64,000 bases of DNA from Dysgonomonas sp. PH5-45 (GTDB lineage Bacteria > Bacteroidota > Bacteroidia > Bacteroidales > Dysgonomonadaceae). Below the pieces are notes generated by a model. That model had not been told where the DNA came from and ran no database searches. It saw only the letters and a list, made by a program, of their open reading frames with translations. Below are positions 1-9,700 of the stretch, piece by piece. The position numbers and the translations under genes were made by a program. The first letter of the stretch is position 1. Each line of letters opens with the position of its first letter. The stretch covers positions 1 through 64,000 of the forward strand of contig NZ_JARXWE010000001.1 of NCBI RefSeq assembly GCF_029893235.1. The letters run 5' to 3'.

Positions 1-61
1 AAACTAATTTTCAATATGACAAAGAACGATGCGACTCTAATGAGCCAAGTTTATTTGATTT

Positions 62-448
62 TTAATAACGTCCCAATTTTAATGGGACACTAGTGACCAT
101 ATTTTTAATCTCATTATATTGACTGTCAATAGGTAAATTTTCCCAATTTTTTCTAATCCATACACCATCAGATAAGTATAATTTATTTTGTCTATTTCCT
201 ACAAGAAAAGAATTAAAATCTTCCTTTGTCAAATCATATGTTTCACAAACATACCACTCTCCAATAGCACCACTTTCACTTATACTTTTATCTCTTATTT
301 CAACTTTGTCAATATCAAGTATTTGAGTTATTTTACTTTCATATATATACTGCTCGTTGCAAAAAAAGAATATATAAAATATTACAATGCATAGGATAAA
401 ACATATTATCACAATGGTAATTTTATTCTTTAACTTTAACTTGCCCAT
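62..448 (-). CDS. Membrane-anchored candidate immunity protein for the third RHS tip
   Basis: This is a protein of about 128 residues. I start it at the ATG at 448 rather than at 481 because that leaves a basic stretch (KLKLKNK) directly before one strong hydrophobic segment (residues about 9-28), followed by a soluble tail. The frame overlaps the end of the preceding toxin tip by 26 bp, so the two are probably translationally coupled. I recognise no family. The role is inferred from position only: each of the three RHS tips in this island is followed immediately by a small membrane-bound or lipoprotein gene, the usual layout of toxin and immunity. A single membrane anchor with the bulk outside would suit protection in the envelope. 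The sequence is AT-rich, like the tip beside it. Confidence 0.6.
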   Translation of the reverse strand: MGKLKLKNKITIVIICFILCIVIFYIFFFCNEQYIYESKITQILDIDKVEIRDKSISESGAIGEWYVCETYDLTKEDFNSFLVGNRQNKLYLSDGVWIRKNWENLPIDSQYNEIKNMVTSVPLKLGRY

Positions 449-1167
449 TGTTATAATTGAATATATCATACTCTTTTCCATTGCCAGCTACCATTTTTCC
501 GATTTTAGTTGCAAAATTTCTAAATTTACTACCTCCCTTATGCATTTCAAAGCCGTAATTATCTAACAAGCCATTTTCTCCTCCCAATTTAACTGAACCA
601 GTATTTTCATTTAAAAGAGTCAATTTTATATTACCATATACCAATCCGGTTTCTAAGTTAGCATAAGATGGCGAAGCAAAATTAATGTATCTTCCTTTTC
701 CTTCTTCCAAGTCTGTAGTTGTTACTGGAGATAAATCTATTTTTGAAGCATCAACATATAATGGCTGCCCATTTCCATTTCTATACCAATCATTTGCTTC
801 GAAAAATGTAAGTTTCCCATCATAATCTGGCCTGTCAACTAAGCCTGCTACATGAGCATCTCTTTTTGAACGAGCTTCATCTGTTACATCAGTCCACAAT
901 AGCTTACGAGCATCAGCATTTGACATACCTTGCACAAAATTCTTTCTATCTATCATAAGAGCATCACCAGCGATACCCTGATCATCTGTCCCTAAAAAAT
1001 TACCATCTTGGTCATATATGGAACTTCTTCCATCCGGATCAACAAACTTCAACGGATTATTGGCACAATAATTATACGGACTCATGCCCGGGTATTTCTC
1101 CGCCAGCGGGTCTACACTCAACCACAGACTGGTATGGGGGTCGTAATAACGGGCGCCATAGTAATAC
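423..1167 (-). pseudogene. Orphan RHS C-terminal cassette 2, unidentified toxin tip
   Basis: This is a displaced C-terminal piece of an RHS toxin. About 42 residues of RHS core (YYYGARYYDP ... DPLAEKYPGM ... NNPLKFVDPDG) join a variable tip of about 200 residues that starts after the DPDG motif. The homology to the main RHS gene begins abruptly at 1167, inside the core, with no start codon there; the first in-frame ATG is at 1121. The tip contains FLGTDDQG, a run MIDRKNFVQGM and RPDYDG. I have the impression of similar tails on other Bacteroidota RHS proteins but can name no activity. Without its own N-terminus this copy is probably silent and acts as a donor that can replace the tip of the main gene. 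A membrane protein gene overlaps its 3' end. Confidence 0.75.
1042..1167 (-). repeat. RHS core repeat, 126-bp copy of main-gene positions 4391-4516
   Basis: The 126 bp run colinearly, without gaps, with the core of the large RHS gene. They differ mainly in a short cluster near the CANNPLK codons. The repeat ends exactly after GTAATAC on the core side, where it meets a terminator. It gives enough identity for homologous recombination that would swap the third tip onto the main gene. Confidence 0.85.
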
Positions 1168-1168
1168 C

Positions 1169-1212
1169 TTAAAAAATAGTAGCAGGGGAGGCTCGAAAGC
1201 CTACCCCACTAT
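1169..1212 (-). terminator. Intrinsic terminator preceding orphan cassette 2 (copy A of a duplicated module)
   Basis: On the minus strand, ATAGTGGGGTAGGCT is followed by a TTCG tetraloop and AGCCTCCCC, then by a T-run. AGGCT pairs with AGCCT and GGGG with CCCC around a bulged T. It sits after the JAMM-cassette immunity gene and directly before the next orphan RHS fragment. A recognisable second copy lies at 3194-3233. Confidence 0.75.
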
Positions 1213-1425
1213 TCAATTTACCTACTTATGGTTGTCCTTATTTATTGAAAAAAAAGTAATCCTTGACTTTTTTCAGGTACGGCTGCTATTCTGTGTTCAC
1301 CTTTGCACCTGCATTCGCTAAATTACCACTACCACCATTCTCTTCGCCAGGAAACACCTAATTTATCCAAAATCTCTGTTTCGAATATTTTCTTTGTTCT
1401 CTTTAAAATACATAGCGTGGTGCAT
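1213..1425. other. Spacer with no recognised gene
   Basis: This spacer of about 210 bp lies between the 3' end of the JAMM-cassette immunity gene and the terminator. I see no convincing reading frame, promoter or repeat in it. It may be decayed cassette DNA. Confidence 0.5.
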
Positions 1426-1971
1426 TTAAATAAAAAAATCTACTGTTTTTTCTATCCTTTTTGCATAATTATTCACAATCTTTTTTTGAGAATTTAAATC
1501 ATACTTGATTTCCAAACTTGGTTCCCATTCTGCTACATCATAAGGAATTGAAATTTCTTTTCCACTTAAGGTTAGGCTAAAATGTATTTGCTCCGCCTTC
1601 TTTTGCAATTTAGAAGGAACATCCTTAAAGATAATTTTATCTTCACCTATTTCATCAAGATAATAAATACATAGTACATTGGAAAATACCCCCGCACCTA
1701 AATCTTCTTCTTTCCTCATACTTTTTCGCAAATAACCCAAAGATGTATTCTTCGGTAAATCTTTTATTGAAATTCCGTGATTTTCTCTTTTTTGAATGAG
1801 TATTGCATCGGGGGGGCCATTAAAATCTGAAAACTCCAAGATATAATCATTTATTATCATGGAGATTATATTCTCCTTGCATTTCACATCCTTTTTGACA
1901 GAGCAACTACAAATAAAAAGCATTAGCAAAATGCTAATATTTTTTAACCGGATAAAATTTAGTGGAATCAT
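1426..1971 (-). CDS. Lipoprotein, candidate immunity protein for the JAMM-type RHS tip
   Basis: The frame is open further upstream, but I start it at the ATG at 1971. That puts a typical lipoprotein signal at the N-terminus: basic residues, the hydrophobic run ISILLMLF, then the lipobox ICSC. The mature protein is about 160 residues, hydrophilic and AT-rich, and matches no family I know. It overlaps the end of the JAB/JAMM tip by 38 bp, which suggests coupled translation. The immunity role is inferred from this placement and from the same pattern after the other two tips. A lipid anchor would place the protein in the envelope, where an incoming peptidase could be met before reaching its target. 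Confidence 0.65.
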   Translation of the reverse strand: MIPLNFIRLKNISILLMLFICSCSVKKDVKCKENIISMIINDYILEFSDFNGPPDAILIQKRENHGISIKDLPKNTSLGYLRKSMRKEEDLGAGVFSNVLCIYYLDEIGEDKIIFKDVPSKLQKKAEQIHFSLTLSGKEISIPYDVAEWEPSLEIKYDLNSQKKIVNNYAKRIEKTVDFFI

Positions 1972-3175
1972 ATTTATAAGCTTTTTTTGAATTAGGTACA
2001 TACACATGACGATTAATCGGCTGCCCTTTCGCATTGGTAGGATATTCAATAGCACTCTTCGCATCTCCTTTAGGTCTATAAGGAATAATCTCTCCAGAAA
2101 TTCTGTCATATCCTGAAGGTTCAGCAAGACCATTCGGATGACTGTGATCAATGGTAGTAACTATTCCTAATCCATTATATTCTATTGCCTTAGCCATAGT
2201 TGTTGCAGATACTTCATTACCTATCCCATTGGTATACAATAGTGTTTTATCTGTATCAGTAGCTGTTTCATTATACTCAATCTTAGCATATTCAACAGAT
2301 GTATGTTCAGCAATACCTTTAAAAGCATCATGAGCCTTTACTTGGTCATTAATAATTAAACCTTGTGTTTTCCCCTTGCCGTTAACTAATTTGACATTAT
2401 CTCCGATATTATGAGCCATTCCTGTACTTTCACCCTTCTTATTAACCAATACAACTGTATGCTCTCCGTCCTTTTCTACTTGCTTAATTTTACCATTTGG
2501 ATGAACAAAATAATCATCCTCCCCATCCGGATCAATTCTATTCACCGGATTGTTTTTACAATATGCATAGGGGCTTACTCCCGGGTATTTCTCCGCCAAC
2601 GGGTCTACACTCAACCATAGACTGGTATGGGGGTCGTAATAACGGGCGCCATAGTAATACAAGCCGGTCTCATCGTCCAACTCCTTGACATTAAATAAAA
2701 ACGGCGTTTTCCACGTATTATTGTACCGCTCCTCGATAAACACCTCCCCGAAAGCCGTGTACTGGATGCTCTGAGCCATATCGCCGTTCGCGTCGGTAGT
2801 AATTGTCGTTGAACTCAGATGGTCGCCATGGTAGAAGTATTGGTGACGTTCCTCCTTGGGCACTGTCAGCCCATTCGTAGAGGCTGCCATTGGTGATGCC
2901 GGAAGGTCGTTCTCGCAGAGGCAGGCATGACCTCCGGTATAAGGATTATTGTCCATACCGTTATACTCCTCGTTGAAGTAAGCGTAGTTCTTGCGGATAG
3001 ACTCCACAGACCGCGCGTACTTGGCATTGTAGCCAACATCTATCCCCTGGTTATGACCCGCGCACTCCGAGGTGTTGGGCAAGGACGTGAAGCTCTCCGC
3101 ATCCCCAAGCTTGCTGACGATACGCTGGCTACCAACATAGATATGCTTCGTGTAGTTGCCACCGGGGCTTACAAC
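1934..3175 (-). pseudogene. Orphan RHS cassette 1 with JAB/JAMM metalloprotease toxin tip
   Basis: This is a displaced RHS C-terminus. Homology to the main RHS gene starts abruptly at 3175 in the middle of a codon-conserved stretch (VVSPGGNYTKH). The frame is open there but has no start; the first ATG is at 3082, giving 382 residues. The core runs to NPVNRIDPDG, followed by a tip of about 195 residues. The tip contains HSHPNGLAEPSGYD (His313, His315, Ser323, Asp326 counted from the 3082 ATG), an exact HxHx7SxxD JAMM zinc motif, as in JAB-like toxin tips of polymorphic toxins. Such domains are isopeptidases or metalloproteases; the target here is unknown. It is probably a silent donor cassette, although expression from the internal ATG cannot be excluded. 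A lipoprotein gene overlaps its end. Confidence 0.8.
2580..3175 (-). repeat. RHS core repeat, 596-bp near-identical copy of 4436-5031
   Basis: This stretch and main-gene positions 4436-5031 are the same length with only scattered substitutions (for example HDHLSS here versus HDHLGS in the main gene). Upstream of 3175 similarity stops at once. Towards the tip it decays around the NNPVNRIDPDG codons. This long identity indicates a recent duplication or ongoing gene conversion. Confidence 0.9.
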
Positions 3176-3193
3176 ATTTCTACTTTTTTGATA

Positions 3194-3233
3194 TTAAAAA
3201 TAGCAGGGCAGACCAGAAAGCCTACCCCACTAT
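3194..3233 (-). terminator. Intrinsic terminator preceding orphan cassette 1 (copy B)
   Basis: On the minus strand, ATAGTGGGGTAGGC, a short loop and GTCTGCCC form a stem that uses two G-T wobbles, followed by TATTTTTAA. About 40 bp match copy A at 1169-1212, although the two hairpins differ at several stem positions. It lies just after the immunity lipoprotein of the main toxin, and so would end the main operon. Confidence 0.75.
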
Positions 3234-3253
3234 TCAATTTACTTATTTGTTGA

Positions 3254-3784
3254 TTATCTGATGGAATCATTCAACTCTTTCATATACTTTAAATCTGTTG
3301 AAGGTATCCATAAATAATATCCACTATAATGTTTCAATAGATATAATAATTCTTTACTATTACTTTGTAGTATTCCACTTTTAAGCATATTTTGTGCATA
3401 GTAACCTGTAATACAGAACTCTACTGTTTGATTATTTTCATACATTATAATGACATGCATACGTGCATCTTCACTATATGTATCATTATCATTATTTGCT
3501 ATTAGTTCTATCCCTTTTTCTATTTTTTTTATTACTTCGCAATCTGTGATTAATGTATCAATTATACCCATATTATCATTTGGATTATATTTTTGAGACA
3601 CGGCATTTTTCAATAAGTAATTGCAAGGTATTGCAATGCTTGTTTCAAAAATATTGTTAAAATACAATACTCGAACAGACTTTATAGAACTTTCGCATTG
3701 ACTTTTCTGCTGTTTCGATTGACTATTACAAGCAATAAAAACAAATATGATAGAAATAGAAAATAAAAAGAATTTATTTATCAC
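3254..3784 (-). CDS. Lipoprotein, candidate immunity protein for the main RHS toxin
   Basis: This is a 176-residue protein. It starts with GTG at 3784 in a GTGA overlap with the stop of the giant RHS gene, so translation is very likely coupled. The N-terminus is a clear lipoprotein signal: FFLFSISIIFVF followed by the lipobox IAC at about residues 18-19. The mature part is hydrophilic with no family that I recognise. Its position directly after a toxin tip, its size and its envelope anchoring fit an immunity lipoprotein against the HExxH tip encoded upstream. A terminator follows. The function is inferred from context only. Confidence 0.7.
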   Translation of the reverse strand: MINKFFLFSISIIFVFIACNSQSKQQKSQCESSIKSVRVLYFNNIFETSIAIPCNYLLKNAVSQKYNPNDNMGIIDTLITDCEVIKKIEKGIELIANNDNDTYSEDARMHVIIMYENNQTVEFCITGYYAQNMLKSGILQSNSKELLYLLKHYSGYYLWIPSTDLKYMKELNDSIR

Positions 3785-6700
3785 CTTATCTTTAATTTAT
3801 ATTTAACTTTTGAACCTCTCTTTGTTGATATAGGACTTATAACTTTTATTGGATCATATTTTGCAGTATGACTAGATCGCACATATCCTTTTGGAAATTC
3901 TTTATTTGCTCTAGCTGTTTTTACCTCAGAACCAGTTATAACTCGTCTTTCTTCTTTTCTGGTATACTGACTATCATAGGTGTTTACCCTATCCTTATGA
4001 GCCTTAGAGTCTTTTTCAAAACTTAGTCCATGATCAAATTCATGCTCTAAAACTGTTGCAGGAGAATAAATATACCCTTCATTAGTTATATTTGCTTGGG
4101 TCGGATTCCAATATACAGTTGAAATTTCTTTTCCATCAACCATCTTAGAACTACGTCTGCTTTCCTCTAATGTTTTTTCCAATCTCACTGCTAGACCTTT
4201 AGTCATCGCTGCTTCTTTCATTTTATCTCCACCTCCATTTCTAGTATTATAATCATAAGAGAGAAGAAAATCAGAAACAAACTCATTTTCAATTGGAGCA
4301 CTTCGCATATTTTTTCCATTAAATACCCAATGTTGGCTATTTCCATCTTGGTCTTTATAAAAGACCCAAATATCTTCCCCCGTCGGGTCTACAAACTTCA
4401 ACGGATTATTGGCACAATACGCATACGGACTCATGCCCGGGTATTTCTCCGCCAGCGGGTCTACACTCAACCACAGACTGGTATGGGGGTCGTAATAACG
4501 GGCGCCATAGTAATACAAACCGGTCTCCTCGTCCAACTCCTTGGCATTAAATAAAAACGGCGTTTTCCACGTATTATTGTACCGCTCCTCGATAAACACC
4601 TCCCCGAAAGCCGTATACTGGATACTCTGAGCCATATCGCCGTTCGCGTCGGTAGTAATTGTCGTTGAACCCAGATGATCGCCATGGTAGAAGTATTGGT
4701 GACGTTCCTCCTTGGGCACTGCAAGGCCATTCGTAGAGGATGCCATTGGTGATACCGGAAGGTCGTTCTCGCAGAGGCAGGCATGACCTCCGGTATAAGG
4801 ATTATTGTCCATCCCGTTATACTCCTCGTTGAAGTAAGCGTAGTTCTTGCGGATAGACTCCACAGACCGCGCGTACTTGGCATTGTAGCCAACATCTATC
4901 CCCTGGTTATGACCCGCGCACTCCGAGGTGTTGGGCAAGGACGTGAAGCTCTCCGCATCCCCAAGCTTGCTGACGATACGCTGGCTGCCAACATAGATAT
5001 GCTTCGTGTAGTTGCCTCCGGGGCTTACAACCAGATACGGGCTCACGTAGGTAGTAAAGCGGGTGGTTTCAGTATTACCTCCACTGAACACCCCGTTTAC
5101 AAAGACGCCATTGCTACCCCCTGAAGACTTTACTACACGTTCCCCTGAAGCATCATACAGGTAAGAAGAGACATAACCGTTGTCCGAGATAGATGATAGG
5201 CGGTTCTCTTCGTCCCAACGTAGTTTGCGTTCGCTTCCTCCGGGAATTCGTTTGCCAGTCTCTTTCCAACGGGAGAAATTAACGTAGGTCAGGTTACCGT
5301 TGAGATCGTAATCGTAAGTACGACGGTGTTCGGTTTCCCCACTTATATCGCCCTTCTGCTCCTGAATAAAGGATACCTGGTATGGATTAGACCCATACGC
5401 GTAAGCAAGGTTGTACCCATCTCCGATTTCCGCGTTGCCCTGGCTCGTACTTTCCACTGTGACACCCTCTTGGGATGCCATCTGGTACTTATTGCTGATA
5501 TTGTGAAGGTTGTCGTAACTCATTTGCAGGGTATATTGAGCCAAACCGCCATTGGTAGAAGTATAGTCGCCCACAGCCGAACTCAGACGGTAAAGACCGT
5601 CATATCTGTAAGTATGATGGAAAGACGGACTGGAAACCGAACTTACATTACCTACAGCGTCGTAACCGTAAGTGCTATTCATATAATTAGTCGCGGAGTG
5701 GGAAACCTTAAGGTTCTTCAATCGGCGCATCTGAGGATCGTAGCTATAAAACGTTTCCACGCCATTCCCGTATTGGAGATAAGACCGTTCCTCGAACTTA
5801 TCGTAACCCAGTTTTGTGACATAATGATAGGTGCGACCCTTCACTCCATTTACGCTACATAACAGACCACCGGAATTATAAGTGTAATTTACCTTTTCAG
5901 TATCGGGATAGCTCATGTTGAGTAGACGGTTCCATGAGTCGTAAACCCACTTCGTGGTATAGGTGGCTACTCCTTGGTTGGGTATAACAATGGTACGGGT
6001 CAGTTCGGTTACTTCACCCATAAGGCCGTAAGTATATTGCTGGGCGCCGCTGGCATCCTCCATCAGGATAAGGCGTCCTCGCTGGTCTTCGTCCGTATAG
6101 GAGTCTCCGTAATGATATTTCACATTGTTTTCCGGGTTATCGGGGTAATTGATGCCCGTCAGACGGTTGAAGTCGTAAGTATAAGTGATATATTTATCTT
6201 CCGCCAACAGATTGGCTGTCTGACGACTCGTAAGGTTACCCTGAGGATCGTATTGATACGTACTTACGCCCGAAACCGGATGCGTTACACGGGTGCGATG
6301 ACCGGCATAGTCGTAATCAGAGAGAGTTGTGTTGCCCTCTGTATCAATCGTTTCGATAAGTTGCCCGATTCCATCGTAGTTGAAACGGGTAGTGATGGTG
6401 CCATTAGGACCGGAATATTGCTCCGTTTTTACAGTCAGACCCGAGCCATTGGTAAAGATTGACTGCCGCCCCCCCTTCGCATCAACTTGCTGGCTTACAA
6501 GAGTGCGCGAAGCATTGTCTTTAGAGTAAGTCATCGTCGAGGCCTTTCCATCGGGATAAACAACACGCACGGCACGGTCCATTACATCGTAATGGGTGAC
6601 GGTAGGCGATGTAGTATCAAAGTCTCTCAGGAAAATGTTGCGGTTGGTCAAGGCATCGGTCAACGGATGGTAAGATTTGACCGCGCGACCAAAACAATCG

Positions 6701-9700
6701 TATTTCATACGACCGCTTACAATCATTTGGTCTTCGGTACTTTGCCCATTGCTCGACGTAATAGCGGCATCCTTTTTCACCTGAATGACACGACCAAAGC
6801 CATCAACAAAAGTAACGGTTTCCATATCGCCGCTCGTAGCCCTGTTCTGAGCATCGAAATGCCCGGTCACGGCATATGCCGGAGAGGTAATATTACCCTT
6901 ATTATTTTTCACAACAGACGGATGGTATTCAAAACGGATAGTGTACGGATTCCTTAGCTGTCCATGTATTTCATTCGGACCTGTTACACTTGTTATCCGT
7001 CCCAGATTATCGATAGCCGTTCTTGATTTTTTACCATTTTTACTTATCGAAAGTAAGGGTATACCATAGCGATAATCAATACTATCTATCTTACTTGTAT
7101 AACCAAACGAATCGGAAACATCCTTTACATACATCTTGTACTTATCATCGTAGCTATAGGTATATTTCATGCGTTGTCTTTTGGCATTCTGGGGCAAAGT
7201 TTTGCTCGTAATATTGCCATAACGGTCGTAAACGATATCGGTAACGGCAGGCAACGATGATGAATCCGTGTATTGGGTTACCTTAGTCAGGTGAGCCGGA
7301 GAATAACTGTCGCCATACTCTGCTTCGATCATACGGTATACATTTGAATTCTCACTTACCATAAACTGATATGGCAAACTTAAAACATATTTATTAAAAT
7401 CGTTTATATAAGCGATTTGGGTATAATAATTGAAACTACCTCTACCCCTTTCGCCCAGATTTCCCTTATCGCTATAGGTATAAGTGCTTAGTTCTCCATG
7501 ATGACCGGTCAGGTAGTAAGTATAGTAGGCTTCGTTGGCTACAATACCTGTTGTATTACCTTCATAAATAAGCGTTTTTGTATATTTCAACGGGGCATAA
7601 ATACTAAGCGGAGCGTACGTAGTACTGTCTATAGTAACTGTAGCAAACCTATAAGTATTTGTATTGTATTTACTTACGCTATATGTATAGTACTTATTTA
7701 TGGTTTCCGTATATTTTTTGCCTGCTGCATCCTGTATTAAAGTACTGATAAGGTTACCGGCTTCGTAAATGTTCGACACATTGTAGGTCTGTACCGTTTC
7801 GCGATAAATTTTATCATTATCCTCGGTATTAATACTTTGAGTTATTACTTTACCAAATCCGAGGAATTCGCGTTCGCGGCGGTCATGCTTCCCGTTCTCA
7901 TAAACAAAACGTGTTTTCATATTGCCTCCATCGTCGTTGATTCCATCGTTAATTTCGACCGAAGACATGGCCCACTTGCCACCCGGATGATTGTAAGTGG
8001 CTTTAGTATTTGTATAATCGAGTGTAAAACTACCTCCTAACGGATTATTCACTGTTTTCAGCTTATTGGTACGGCCTATAGTTGAACGGTAAACGGTCAT
8101 TTGACTATCATCATCCGAAAGTACAATATCGGGAAATCCATCACCATCAACATCGCGGATAGCATACAAGTCTCGAGTCATGGATTTGCTCTTACTTAAT
8201 CCTGGATTGAGGGATATTTTTATTGTAATCCACCACGGGGTCGGTATCAGTATATTGTATGTGTAAGCACCATTAATAGACTCAGAACAAGATGCTGATT
8301 CATTTATTTTGCTTAGTCCTCTCCATGTGATTGGAGCGGCAAAGCCGTTGCCTTTATTTAATGCAACTTTCACTACACTTCCGCTTGTCCATACTTTATC
8401 GGGCAAACCATCGCTGTTTATATCCATCAGTATATAGCTACTTTTGCTGCTTGTTTTGCTAAAACCAGCTCCGATTGAGAAACTCGAACCAAAAGTATAG
8501 CCAAGACCACCGTTCGAACTGGTATTCTCTCCGTATTGAATGTCGTTCAGGTCCCAAGTAATTTCTTCTGAAAAGGAGTATCCATAGTTGAACTGCACGG
8601 AATTTTTCCTTACTTTGTCTGGTAAGCCATCGCCATTGATATCCATAAAGATGAAATCGGCCTGATCGTTCCCTGCTGATTTTCCTCCACTAATTGCTGG
8701 CAGCTTAGATGCGTTCTTGGCAAGATCGTTGGCAGCGGCAATTTCCTTCGAATCTTTAAACCATTTACTTCCTGCTAATCCTCGAATGGAAGTAGACCCT
8801 GAGTGGATGGGTGACCCATCTAAAGAGTACCCTTCTGAAGAGTTACTGGTTTCTGATATATTATTATTACCTATTGCAATACCACTGAACCCTCCTTGCG
8901 GATTGGTCATGTGTATTTTTTGGGCTGAGATAATATCAGGATAACCGTCACCATTGATGTCCATAAAAGCAGTTTTGGTAGATGAGTTGCCCCTTGCCAA
9001 GCTTTTACTAACACCCATCATTTTCTTCGATAAATCGGCTGTACTTGTGCTTTTGTTTTCCAATGTAATACCTCGGGCACCCCCACCTTCCATTGTCATA
9101 TTATTAAAACCGGCAAGTGGATTTGTTAACACTACATTTTGTGCTCCCAATCGGGAAGAACTCATAGTTGTACCCATAAGATGGGTCTGGTTATTCTGCC
9201 CTATCCAACATTTAACACTGTCTGGATTTAGACCAACAGTCATTGGGAAAAAGACCGTTGAATTAAAATTCATAGTATCTTTCTTCAGAATATTCGGATC
9301 AGCATATTTGTCATAATTTAATGCACTTTCGTTAATTTTGGTAGCATAGCGTCCTTCCGCCGAATTATAAACAAACTGTCCCCAACCACGATACATAGGA
9401 CCAAAGTAACTCGATTTATGTGAAGTATACATATCGGCTTTAGAAAATACTACAAGAGGAAATGGTATAAGAAGTGTTTCATTGTAGATAATACGTACTC
9501 CTAAATGATTAAGTTGGGTTACATATTTACTACTATCCTTGAGATAATATTCAAACCAATAACTGCCCGGTGGCAAATAGGGGAAAGAAGCGCTCCCTTC
9601 CCATGATGTTTTCCTGTAATTTGTTTCATCTACTGTTACATCCATCTTGGCTATCACTCCTGTTGAATCTTTCACTACCATCACCAAGTCTATTGCCTCT

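Noticed and set aside
4467..4895. 142-codon minus-strand frame within the RHS core
   Set aside because: It is an alternative frame on the same strand as the giant toxin, in a region whose true frame is conserved in both orphan copies.
5326..6957. Several plus-strand open frames of 156-178 codons opposite the giant RHS gene
   Set aside because: They lie wholly inside a coherent minus-strand coding sequence, show no domain or signal, and are explained by codon bias of the repetitive YD region.
5040..7400. Possible CRISPR-like or tandem repeats
   Set aside because: The repetition is at protein level (YD repeats). DNA repeats are irregular in spacing and sequence, with no direct repeat and spacer structure.
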